Origin: Sphingomonadales bacterium
GTDB taxonomy: Bacteria > Pseudomonadota > Alphaproteobacteria > Sphingomonadales > Sphingomonadaceae
Direction: 5' to 3'
Length of the DNA stretch: 9,413 nt
Assembly: GCA_020200935.1 (NCBI GenBank)
Contig: JAIVHR010000167.1
Span: 1-9,413 of the forward strand
Positions 1 to 6,313 of this stretch are shown here, piece by piece (the stretch's first letter is position 1; the number at the start of each line of letters is the position of its first letter). The notes below the pieces were generated by a model. The model did not search any database and was not told where the DNA came from. It saw only the letters and a program-made list of their open reading frames with translations. Position numbers and translations under genes: made by a program.

Positions 1-883
1 GTTCGGACACGTCACCAGCCGCAAATATGCGAGAATGCGAAAGGCTACGCATCTCCGGTCCGATTGCGACACCTCCGGTCGGACCCAGCCGTAGCCCGCT
101 CTCGTCCAGCCACGTCGGCGGTACGCTGCCTGTTGCGGCAATTACAAGTTCGGCCGGAAGGTGACGACCATCGGACAGGCACAAACCTCCAATCTCGCCG
201 ACAGCATCGGCCTCGAATATCGGAATTCCACGATCAGCGAAGGTTGTGCGGACTCGCTTCCGCACAGCAGGATGATGTGTGTCCAACAGGCCGGCAGTTC
301 CGACAACAAGCGAAATATCGATATCGTTCTGCGAACTCGCTGATATGGCAAGGGCGAGCTCTACTCCGGCGGCCCCTCCGCCCACGACGACTACGCTCGC
401 CCCTGATCCCTCCGCCAGTCTCGGACGGATTTCTTCCCAGCTTTTCATGAACTGACCAATCGGACGGATCGGTGTCAGCCGGTCGCCCAATGCCGAAAAC
501 ATCGAATAATCGACTGACCCGCCGGTTGCCAATGAAAGAGTGTCAAATTCGAGCTGAGACCCGGAAGCGAGCAACAGCCGATTGTCCTGCGCGTTGAGCT
601 CAACCACTTCATCCAGCACGAGCTGTGCTCCGGCAGCCTCGGCCAGCGGCGCGAGATCGATCAGCAGTTCCTGGCGGGAATAGAGACCTTCCACCCATCC
701 CGGCAGCATGCCTGAATAGGCGAAGTGGCGGTGCGGCGTAATGAGAATTCTCTCGGTACCGGGAGGGGCGCCACGGCTCCAGTCCTCAAGGACCGCGAGA
801 TGCGAATGGCCGCCGCCGGCAAGAACCAGACGAATGCGCTCTAACGGGACAGAGCTTTGGCAATGGTGCAAATCGCTGCTCAC
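1..883 (-). CDS. FAD/NAD(P)-dependent oxidoreductase, NDH/SelD-N-like (partial, 3' end outside window)
   Basis: Open for 294 codons from a GTG at 883-881 to the window edge. The start overlaps the stop of the anti-sigma gene as GTGA, which suggests translational coupling. Seen: a first dinucleotide-fold motif, LVLAGGGHSH, at about residues 19-28; a YSGMLPG motif at about 56-62; a second Rossmann glycine motif, VVVVGGGAAGVELA, at about 164-177; and the late FAD motif IFAAGDV at about 286-292, just before the edge. This order is that of the pyridine nucleotide-disulfide oxidoreductase fold. YSGMLPG close to the N-terminus resembles the NDH-2-like flavoproteins fused to or related to the SelD N-terminal domain. 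No CxxC redox pair is visible in the part present, so a thioredoxin-reductase-type enzyme is unlikely. About 60-90 residues are probably missing. Being last in the sigma/anti-sigma operon suggests a redox role in the stress response; the substrate is unknown. Confidence 0.85.
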   Translation of the reverse strand, partial: MSSDLHHCQSSVPLERIRLVLAGGGHSHLAVLEDWSRGAPPGTERILITPHRHFAYSGMLPGWVEGLYSRQELLIDLAPLAEAAGAQLVLDEVVELNAQDNRLLLASGSQLEFDTLSLATGGSVDYSMFSALGDRLTPIRPIGQFMKSWEEIRPRLAEGSGASVVVVGGGAAGVELALAISASSQNDIDISLVVGTAGLLDTHHPAVRKRVRTTFADRGIPIFEADAVGEIGGLCLSDGRHLPAELVIAATGSVPPTWLDESGLRLGPTGGVAIGPEMRSLSHSRIFAAGDVSE

Positions 884-1521
884 CACCGCAAGAGGCGCGG
901 TCCGACAAGAGCTCCGGCGATACCGGCAACGGCAATCGCCAGCGTATACCAACTGAGCAGGAACGTCGCCGTCGTCTCAGGACAATAAAGTGCGTATAAT
1001 GTCGCCGACGTGGCCCCTGCGGTAACTCCCGCAAGGCAACCGGTCTCCTGCAGGTGTGTCGGTGCCAGCCGCTCGAAACCCCAGACGATGCCGAGGAATA
1101 TGGGCACGGCCACCAGCGAAACAGTCAGCAGGCAAGTATGCCAGGTGGCGCCGAACCAAAGGTTCGCCTGCGATGCAGCAGAGGCGTCGCCGAGCTCCAA
1201 TGCAGCGCCGACCGCAATGACGGCCGGAGGGACCAGCAACCAGAATACGCGCAGTCTCAAGGATCTTCCCGGTTGTCCCGATATGTAGGCAAGCAACCCG
1301 CCGATTCCGGCCATGGCTGCCGCAAAGGCCAATTTCATCGCGAAGGCGGGAACGCCGGTAACCGGAATGTCGCGCAGCGGCGCTCCGAACATCCCGATCA
1401 GCAATGCCATCGAAACGATAGCACCGAGTGCAAGACCGCCGATCAGCCGAAATGCCGCAGCATGGGGCCGGGTCGGCCTTGCGCTAAGCGCCAGATCGGA
1501 GATCAGGTCATCTGTCTTCAT
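880..1521 (-). CDS. nrsF: Anti-sigma factor, NrsF/DUF1109 family, membrane protein
   Basis: 213 residues starting MKTDDLI. After a short cytoplasmic N-terminus of about 22 residues there are about six hydrophobic segments (roughly 24-45, 58-80, 92-110, 128-148, 160-178, 186-208). This matches DUF1109/NrsF proteins, membrane anti-sigma factors that hold a SigF-type ECF factor at the membrane until heavy-metal or oxidative stress. Cysteines are at 130, 162 and 180. Cys130 (in WHTC) and Cys180 (in LYCPE) fall almost exactly where the two functional cysteines of Caulobacter NrsF are reported (about 131 and 181, from memory). The LYCPETTATF..WY block is typical of the family. The ATG lies inside the end of the sigma gene (14 bp overlap) and the stop overlaps the next GTG start, so all three genes should be one transcript. 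Symbol given by family and context. Confidence 0.9.
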   Translation of the reverse strand: MKTDDLISDLALSARPTRPHAAAFRLIGGLALGAIVSMALLIGMFGAPLRDIPVTGVPAFAMKLAFAAAMAGIGGLLAYISGQPGRSLRLRVFWLLVPPAVIAVGAALELGDASAASQANLWFGATWHTCLLTVSLVAVPIFLGIVWGFERLAPTHLQETGCLAGVTAGATSATLYALYCPETTATFLLSWYTLAIAVAGIAGALVGPRLLRW

Positions 1522-2062
1522 TGCGCTTGTATCCTTCGACGATCTCGGCGAGCCTTTTCATACCTCGATGGACACCGACCTTTATGGCCGATTCCGATTG
1601 CCCGCTGATTTGTGCCGCCTCTGCCACGGAGTATCCTTCGATCTTTGTCAGGCTGATCGCGGCTCGATGCTTGTCGGAAAGCTCGCAGAGCAATTCTTCG
1701 ACATCCAGCGCCGCCAGACTGTCGCCCAGCCAGTCGGCGCCGATCATTTCGTCCACATCGTTGATCGCTGCGGAATATTTGATCTTCATACGTCGATAGT
1801 GATCGACGAGCTTGTACCGTGCGATCGCGTGCAGCCAGGCAGTGAATGGCATGGATCGATCATAGCTCTCGCGCTTGGAATGAATGGCCATCAAGGTTTC
1901 CTGCACGAGGTCCTCCGCTTCTACGGCTTCGCGGCCCAATCTGCGCCAGTAATATTGGCGCAGCCTGTCAGCCGCCGCCGCAAGCAACTTTCGGTAGGCG
2001 TTCCTGTCGCCGGCAAGGCCGGCGATCATGAGCCTGCGCAGATCCGATTCCAGGTCCGTCAC
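1508..2062 (-). CDS. sigF: ECF RNA polymerase sigma factor, SigF-like
   Basis: A two-domain ECF sigma factor. Region 2 carries DLVQETL and, after it, SMPFTAWLHAIARYKLVDHYRR (the -10-recognising part). Region 4 has ALSxKHR-like LSDKHRAAISL and a helix-turn-helix around EGYSVAEAAQISG and SESAIKVGVHRGMKRL. The open frame extends to an ATG at 2101-2099 (197 residues). I prefer the GTG at 2062-2060 (184 residues), because a GTAACC-N16-CGAA promoter lies at 2109-2084, which puts the transcript start inside the longer version. The short form begins (M)TDLESDLRRLMIAGLAGD, the usual length for this group. A further in-frame ATG at 2029 is possible. The partner is the membrane anti-sigma factor encoded next. 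It most likely transcribes itself, the buf operon and the 4729 gene. Confidence 0.88.
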   Translation of the reverse strand: MTDLESDLRRLMIAGLAGDRNAYRKLLAAAADRLRQYYWRRLGREAVEAEDLVQETLMAIHSKRESYDRSMPFTAWLHAIARYKLVDHYRRMKIKYSAAINDVDEMIGADWLGDSLAALDVEELLCELSDKHRAAISLTKIEGYSVAEAAQISGQSESAIKVGVHRGMKRLAEIVEGYKRNEDR

Positions 2063-2083
2063 ACGATGTTCCGTGCTGGCAAG

Positions 2084-2109
2084 TTCGGCATTTGACTGCA
2101 TCCGGTTAC
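2084..2109 (-). promoter_or_regulatory. Putative SigF-type ECF promoter for the sigma/anti-sigma operon
   Basis: On the minus strand GTAACC (2109-2104) is followed by exactly 16 bases and then CGAACT (2087-2082). The same blocks at the same spacing occur before bufA and before the 4729 gene, so this is probably the autoregulated promoter of the sigma gene. It overlaps the first codons of the longest possible sigma ORF, which argues for a downstream start. Confidence 0.75.
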
Positions 2110-2153
2110 ACCGGCCGTCCCGATATTCGTCGGCGCTTTTTCCCGACCGGCGC

Positions 2154-2181
2154 GTAACCGTTCGCCGCTTTTCTCCGAAAT
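2154..2181 (+). promoter_or_regulatory. Putative SigF-type ECF promoter of the buf operon
   Basis: GTAACC (2154-2159), 16 bases, then CGAAAT (2176-2181). Transcription would start near 2188, leaving a leader of about 40 bases before the GGAGG at 2221-2225 and the bufA ATG at 2231. Match to the two other GTAACC-N16-CGAA copies in the window is exact in the core blocks. The divergent copy for the sigma gene starts 45 bases to the left. Confidence 0.8.
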
Positions 2182-2230
2182 AGTGCCTGCATTCGCCGGA
2201 TAGTCCAGCGAAAGTTCGACGGAGGACCTT

Positions 2231-2530
2231 ATGAAACCCCTTGCTTCAGGCACGATTACACTCGCCCTCGCTGCGTTCGCTACCGGCGCCACCGCCGCCA
2301 ACGCGCAAAGCACCCAGCGCGGCCAGCAACAGGATCAAGAAATGGAACGCTGTTACGGCGTGGCGCTCACCGGACAGAATGATTGCGCGGCGGGCCCGGG
2401 TACAACCTGCGCCGGCACTTCGACGCGCGATTATCAAGGCAATGCCTGGAAGCTCGTGCGGACTGGCACCTGCACGCGTATCGAAACCCCCCGCGGTCGC
2501 GGTTCGCTCCGTCCGATAACGAGCCGCTAG
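2231..2530 (+). CDS. bufA: Bufferin precursor peptide, DUF2282 (BufA1-type)
   Basis: 99 residues. Residues 1 to about 26 form a Sec signal peptide (charged start, hydrophobic [10 protein letters not shown], cleavage after ANA before Gln26). The mature part has four cysteines, at 41 (ERCYG), 52 (NDCAAG), 60 (TTCAGTS) and 81 (GTCTRI), in the DUF2282 order. DUF2282 peptides are precursors of bufferins: ribosomally made periplasmic metallophores whose cysteines are partly turned into thiooxazoles by a DUF692/MNIO enzyme before export, and which sequester excess copper. Here the peptide comes first, followed without a gap (TAG then ATG) by bufB, then bufC. A good GGAGG lies 5 bases before the ATG. 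After Cys81 there is an Arg-rich tail of 18 residues ([10 protein letters not shown]), which looks longer than I expect for this family. The chemistry is from the family, not visible here. Confidence 0.93.
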   Translation: MKPLASGTITLALAAFATGATAANAQSTQRGQQQDQEMERCYGVALTGQNDCAAGPGTTCAGTSTRDYQGNAWKLVRTGTCTRIETPRGRGSLRPITSR

Positions 2531-3367
2531 ATGACCGTTGCCGCCGGAGTAGGCTTCAAGCCTCAGCATTTCGAAGAGGCGATAGCCTCTCCGGCGGATG
2601 ACGCATGGTTCGAGGTCCATGCCGAGAACTATATGGTGAAGGGCGGGCCACGATTGGCCATGCTCGACGTTCTGCGGAAAAAGGCGTCTCTATCCCTTCA
2701 CGGCGTCGGTCTATCCCTCGCCAGCGATGCGAGGCCCGACCACGACCACCTGCTTCGATTGTTGAATCTTGCCGACCGTTTCGAACCGTTCCTCGTCTCA
2801 GAGCATCTCGCCTGGTCGCGTATCGGCAATATCTGTTTTCCCGATCTGTTGCCATTTCCGCGTACGCGCGAAGCTCTCGATCGGATAGGACGTAATGTCG
2901 AAATCACACAGGAAGCGCTCGGCCGCTCGATCGCGGTCGAGAATCCCTCGCTCTATCTGGAGCTAGAGGACAATGAAATTCCGGAAACCGAATTCCTCGC
3001 CGAGCTGACGCGCCGGACTGGCTGCTCACTGCTCGTCGACGTCAACAACGTCTATGTGAGTGCGAACAATCTCGGCTTCGATGCGGTCGGCTATCTTGAC
3101 GCGTTACCAGCTGACGCGATCTCTGAAATTCATCTGGCCGGGCATAGCGAAGACCCCGACCTGGGTCCCGCTCTTCTCATCGACAGCCATGACGCACCGG
3201 TGGCCGAACCGGTATGGGAACTTTATCGATACTTGATCGGCCAGATCGGGCCCCGCCCCACGCTTATCGAGCGCGACGGCAATGTGCCGTCCTTCGCCGA
3301 GCTGATGGTGGAGCGGGAAAAGGCGACCATCCTTCTCGACACCAAGCGGGAGCCATCGCTTGTCTAG
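2531..3367 (+). CDS. bufB: DUF692 multinuclear non-heme iron oxidase (MNIO), bufferin-modifying enzyme BufB
   Basis: 278 residues, the usual length for DUF692 TIM-barrel proteins. Metal-ligand blocks are visible in order: GVGFKPQHFEEA at the start, WFEVHAENYM (about 28-37), SLHGVGLSL (about 55-63), SEHLAWS, ENPSLYL, DVNNVYVSANNLGFD, EIHLAGHSED, IDSHDAPVAEPVWELY and LIERDGNVPSF. These carry the His, Glu, Asp and Asn residues that bind the two or three iron atoms in MNIO enzymes. The family oxidises peptidyl cysteines; next to a DUF2282 gene the substrate should be BufA. The ATG directly follows the bufA stop, so translation is probably coupled. It acts in the cytoplasm, before the still signal-bearing precursor is exported. 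No key residue appears lost. Confidence 0.95.
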   Translation: MTVAAGVGFKPQHFEEAIASPADDAWFEVHAENYMVKGGPRLAMLDVLRKKASLSLHGVGLSLASDARPDHDHLLRLLNLADRFEPFLVSEHLAWSRIGNICFPDLLPFPRTREALDRIGRNVEITQEALGRSIAVENPSLYLELEDNEIPETEFLAELTRRTGCSLLVDVNNVYVSANNLGFDAVGYLDALPADAISEIHLAGHSEDPDLGPALLIDSHDAPVAEPVWELYRYLIGQIGPRPTLIERDGNVPSFAELMVEREKATILLDTKREPSLV

Positions 3368-4058
3368 CGCGACGGATCCATGCCTTGCCGAATTTCAGGA
3401 TCGGTTCGCTCAAGCACTGCTCGGGGAGCCATCTGCCCTGCGCCTGGCTTACAATCCGGCCTTCGCGGTTTACCGCAACACGTGGCGCAAGGCGCTGAAC
3501 GACGCGCTCAAGGCCAACTTCCCCGTGGTCGCCGAGCTGATCGGCGACGAAGCATTTCTCGCGCTCGCCTTCGGATATTTCGACGGCAAGGCGACGCCAT
3601 CTCCGGTTCTCGCCGAAATTGGTGACCGTTTTGCGCAATTTCTGGATTCGCATCCGGTCATTGAGGATCTTCCTTATTTGGCCGACATAGCGCGGATTGA
3701 GCGCCTGATTACCGAAGCGCATCTTGCCTGTGATGGACCGGAGAAAGGGTCGCCGCTGCTTTCCTCGGTTCGTTTCGCCTGGCTCGGCACCCCGGCATTA
3801 ACAATCTGGGAAGCGCACTGCGAACCTGGCGGATTCGAACATCTGGCGCCGGAATGGATCGAGGAAGGCGTCCTCGTGACCCGCAACTCGGGCCGCATCG
3901 CAGTTCGACGCATCGAGCGCGGCGGATATTATTTTCTGCGCGGAATAAAAGCCGGCCACGGCGTCGAGGAAGCCGCAAAGCGCGCGACCACCCATGCCCC
4001 CGACGACGAAATCGCCGCCGTGATCGAGATGCTGTTCGAAGATCGCGGGTCAATCTGA
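3360..4058 (+). CDS. bufC: DUF2063 family protein, BufC partner of the bufferin-modifying enzyme
   Basis: 232 residues from a TTG at 3360 that overlaps the end of bufB by 8 bases; GGGAG at 3348-3352 gives it a properly spaced ribosome site. The N-terminal 90 residues match the DUF2063 region (often misnamed putative DNA-binding domain): LAEFQDRFAQALLG, then RLAYNPAFAVYRNTWRKALNDALKANFPVVAELIGDEAF read as consecutive blocks, followed by a mostly alpha/beta C-terminal half. In MNIO systems such a protein binds the precursor peptide and presents it to the oxidase; that role is taken from the family. No signal peptide or membrane segment is seen, so it should work with BufB in the cytoplasm. The start is well supported by the overlap; I see no other candidate upstream. 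Confidence 0.9.
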   Translation: MSSATDPCLAEFQDRFAQALLGEPSALRLAYNPAFAVYRNTWRKALNDALKANFPVVAELIGDEAFLALAFGYFDGKATPSPVLAEIGDRFAQFLDSHPVIEDLPYLADIARIERLITEAHLACDGPEKGSPLLSSVRFAWLGTPALTIWEAHCEPGGFEHLAPEWIEEGVLVTRNSGRIAVRRIERGGYYFLRGIKAGHGVEEAAKRATTHAPDDEIAAVIEMLFEDRGSI

Positions 4059-4084
4059 TTTTTACAAGATAGGGAGAACGACCG

Positions 4085-4552
4085 ATGGCAATCGACGTCG
4101 CCACGGAGCAGAAAAAGCTTTCGATGTCACCATTCGGATTGCTGGCGTGGATAGCTGAATGGGCTGTGCCCGATTGGCTGATCCCGCTTCTGCAGCGAAC
4201 GAGCATAGCCGCTGTCTTCTTCCTGTCGGGCCGCACCAAGGTCGAGGGGTGGTTCACCCTGTCCGACAGCACCTTATTCCTTTTCGAGCATGAATATAGC
4301 GTTCCGCTGCTCCCACCCGATATCGCCGCAAATATTACAACGATGGCCGAGCATGTATTTCCGATCCTGCTCGTACTCGGGCTTTTCACGCGGTTCTCCG
4401 CGCTCGCGTTGCTTTTAATGACGCTCGTAATTCAGATTTTCGTGTATCCGGGGGCTTGGCCGGTGCACCTCACTTGGGGAGCTCTGCTCGTGCCGCTGAT
4501 CGCGCGGGGCGGCGGCACCATCTCGCTCGACAGAATGTTCAAGATACCTTGA
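4085..4552 (+). CDS. DoxX-family membrane protein (BufD-like)
   Basis: 155 residues with four hydrophobic segments (about 37-56, 80-100, 101-121, 123-141). FFLSGRTKVEGWFTL near residues 45-59 and the late LTWGALLVPLIARGGGTISLDR block are typical of DoxX proteins. AGGGAG at 4071-4076 lies 8 bases before the ATG and the gap to bufC is only 26 bases, so it is the last gene of the buf operon. DoxX proteins are often found next to DUF692/DUF2063 genes. Their role there is not settled; a redox or quinone-linked function in the membrane is the usual guess. The symbol is left empty because naming beyond bufABC is less secure. Confidence 0.88.
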   Translation: MAIDVATEQKKLSMSPFGLLAWIAEWAVPDWLIPLLQRTSIAAVFFLSGRTKVEGWFTLSDSTLFLFEHEYSVPLLPPDIAANITTMAEHVFPILLVLGLFTRFSALALLLMTLVIQIFVYPGAWPVHLTWGALLVPLIARGGGTISLDRMFKIP

Positions 4553-4561
4553 CAAAGTGGC

Positions 4562-4579
4562 CTTCGCTACCCGGCGAAG
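4562..4579 (+). terminator. Small hairpin after the buf operon
   Basis: CTTCGC (4562-4567), a six-base loop and GCGAAG (4574-4579) form a perfect 6-bp stem 10 bases past the doxX stop. No T-run follows, so it is at best a weak terminator or an mRNA 3'-end stabiliser. Confidence 0.3.
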
Positions 4580-4647
4580 TCAGGATGGGCTGTAGCTATG
4601 GATTCAAGAGCCTTAGGAGGCGTGCCGGTGCTTTCACCAGCTGTTCT

Positions 4648-4675
4648 GTAACCGATCTGCGATCCCAAGCGAACT
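4648..4675 (+). promoter_or_regulatory. Putative SigF-type ECF promoter before the 4729 gene
   Basis: GTAACC (4648-4653), 16 bases, then CGAACT (4670-4675). It is the third copy of this promoter type in the window and its -10 block equals that at the sigma gene. It gives a leader of about 45 bases to the ATG at 4729 and makes that gene a separate unit from the buf operon. Confidence 0.75.
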
Positions 4676-4728
4676 TAGCATTGGAACGAGGTTTATAGCG
4701 ATCGAAAGCTAAGAATTGGGAGAATATC

Positions 4729-5220
4729 ATGACGGGCATCAAAATTGAGTGGAGGGCAGCCATTTGGGCGGGACTGATAGCCGGGCTCGTCTTTCTGGTG
4801 CTCGAGATGACGCTAGTCGCCACGATCGGCGGCGGCAGCCCTTGGGGTCCACCGCGCATGATGGCAGCAATGGTGATGGGGAAAGGAGTTTTGCCGCCAC
4901 CCGCGACGTTCGACATGACCATAGTGATGGTCGCGATGGCCGTGCATTTTTTCCTATCGGTCGCGCTCGCGGCCATCTTCGGACTTCTCGTCGGCATGTT
5001 CTCTCGGACTTTGCCAATAATGCTCGGCCTGGGCCTCGTATTTGGCCTCGGCGTTTATGCAATTGATTTCTATCTGTTTACCGGGCTCTTTCCCTGGTTT
5101 GCGATGGCGCGCAACGCAATTACGCTCCTTTCGCATGCGGTTTTCGGAATTGTGATTGGTTGGGTCTACCATCAGCTCGGCTCGGATCGGCACCAATCGA
5201 CCTCGTCGGAAATTGACTAG
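4729..5220 (+). CDS. Four-helix membrane protein of unknown function, likely in the SigF regulon
   Basis: 163 residues, not recognised by name. Four clear hydrophobic segments lie at about 10-32, 63-86, 93-120 and 127-147, with a short loop holding GGGSPWGPPRMMAAMVMGKG between the first two. A late YAIDFYLFTGLFPWFAMARN stretch is rich in aromatic residues. Single His residues fall in helix 2 (VHFF) and helix 4 (SHAVFG), possible metal or heme ligands, but this is speculation. GGGAGA lies 7 bases before the ATG. Its own GTAACC-N16-CGAA promoter ties it to the sigma factor at the left. The C-terminal tail is short, polar and cytoplasmic or periplasmic. It converges with the oxygenase gene, 31 bases away, with no terminator visible between them. 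Confidence 0.8.
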   Translation: MTGIKIEWRAAIWAGLIAGLVFLVLEMTLVATIGGGSPWGPPRMMAAMVMGKGVLPPPATFDMTIVMVAMAVHFFLSVALAAIFGLLVGMFSRTLPIMLGLGLVFGLGVYAIDFYLFTGLFPWFAMARNAITLLSHAVFGIVIGWVYHQLGSDRHQSTSSEID

Positions 5221-5251
5221 ATTGAATCCTATCGTTTGGTCATCTGGTCAT

Positions 5252-6313
5252 TCAATCCGCCTCAACGGCATAATCGTCGCCGTAGAATTTGCTCGTGCTG
5301 CGGGTGTGGAACGCGATCGCCTTGATCGGTTCGTAATGTGGCTCGCCAAGGCCGGGCAGCACTTCGAGGGTCTCGTCCTCCCAAACATAGACGGCCATCG
5401 GGAAGGAAGTCCGCGCGCTCGATCGGTGCGATCCATCCGTGGGCTTGCCGACCCGGTGAGTGGTCGAAGGCAGCCGGTCGTTGGAAATCCGCTGCATGTA
5501 ATCGCCGGTATTGATGATGATCGAGCCCGGCGGCGCCTTCAGTCGCAGCCATTTCTGGTTGTGATGGTTCCAGACCTGCAGCCCGTCGCGGCGCGAGGCA
5601 GGCAGGATCGTGAACAGGTCTACATCCTCGTGGCCGAGCAGCCGTCCTGCTCCCGAGCGGTCCTGCTCCTCGTTCATCGGCGGATAATAGTTGAGGCGGA
5701 GCCCGAAATTGGTTTGGGTTAGTCTGTCGTCATAGATATCCGGATCGCAGCCGAGCCCTTGGAAGATGGCCTGCGCGATCGGCTTGATAAGCGGCTCGTG
5801 CGCTTCGACAAGGCGCCTGCATTGCCGTTCATATTCGGCGCGCGGCCAGAAATCCTTGGCCCGGAAGGGTCCCGTTCGCGGCTGGGGAATGTCGAAGGCG
5901 CGCCGACACCAGACCCACCCTTCGACGAGGTCGGGGTGGATGTCGCTGGTTTCCTCGAGCGGGAAATAGCCCTGGCTGACCGAGCCGTGTCGCCTGGCGC
6001 GGAAGCGCATCTTCTCAGCCTGCGATGTGGAAGTGAACAGGTCGACTACGCAATCATGAATATCGTCATAGAGCGCCGGATCGACTCCGTGCCCGGTCAG
6101 CACCGCAAAGCCGATATCGCGTAGCGCTTCGCTGAGTTGCTCGGCGAAGTGCGCCTTCTCCGCTGAATTGCCATGCAGATAGGGTGCGAAATCGAGCGTC
6201 GCAATTTCATAATCCTCGTCGAATTCGTCGCCATCCTCCTCGGCGAGCCGATAGGTGTGCGTTTTGCGCACCTGGTCATAGCGCTCGAAATCACGATTGG
6301 AGGCACCGGTCAT
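5252..6313 (-). CDS. 2-oxoglutarate/Fe(II) oxygenase, isopenicillin N synthase-like
   Basis: 353 residues from the ATG at 6313-6311, which overlaps the stop of the permease gene as ATGA. A longer open frame continues upstream to 6598, but that part runs antiparallel-free inside the permease gene and is not protein-like. A DIOX_N region is at about 35-130 (IATLDFAPYL, ALRDIGFAVLTGHGV), and the 2OG-FeII_Oxy core is at about 200-310. The iron ligands are visible: His228 and Asp230 in GHEDVDLFTIL, and His286 in TTHRVG. RLNYYPP at 206-212 is the signature stretch and Arg301-x-Ser303 the likely 2-oxoglutarate carboxylate pair. Members hydroxylate or cyclise small molecules, or act in ethylene-forming and gibberellin-type chemistry; the substrate here cannot be read. 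An acidic, basic-mixed 34-residue extension precedes the domain. Coupling to a TauE-type permease suggests a shared substrate or product. Confidence 0.9.
   Translation of the reverse strand: MTGASNRDFERYDQVRKTHTYRLAEEDGDEFDEDYEIATLDFAPYLHGNSAEKAHFAEQLSEALRDIGFAVLTGHGVDPALYDDIHDCVVDLFTSTSQAEKMRFRARRHGSVSQGYFPLEETSDIHPDLVEGWVWCRRAFDIPQPRTGPFRAKDFWPRAEYERQCRRLVEAHEPLIKPIAQAIFQGLGCDPDIYDDRLTQTNFGLRLNYYPPMNEEQDRSGAGRLLGHEDVDLFTILPASRRDGLQVWNHHNQKWLRLKAPPGSIIINTGDYMQRISNDRLPSTTHRVGKPTDGSHRSSARTSFPMAVYVWEDETLEVLPGLGEPHYEPIKAIAFHTRSTSKFYGDDYAVEAD

Noticed and set aside
1370..1395. GTAACC at about 1372 (plus) as a fourth ECF promoter
   Set aside because: No CGAA at 16 bases, and it is inside and antisense to nrsF.
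1313..2095. 260-codon plus-strand ORF
   Set aside because: It is the reverse-strand shadow of the sigma and anti-sigma genes, which have clear family motifs.
3709..4389. 226-codon minus-strand ORF
   Set aside because: Overlaps bufC and doxX, both with strong family features and ribosome sites.
5156..5722. 188-codon plus-strand ORF
   Set aside because: Antisense to the oxygenase C-terminal half; no ribosome site and no protein-like pattern.
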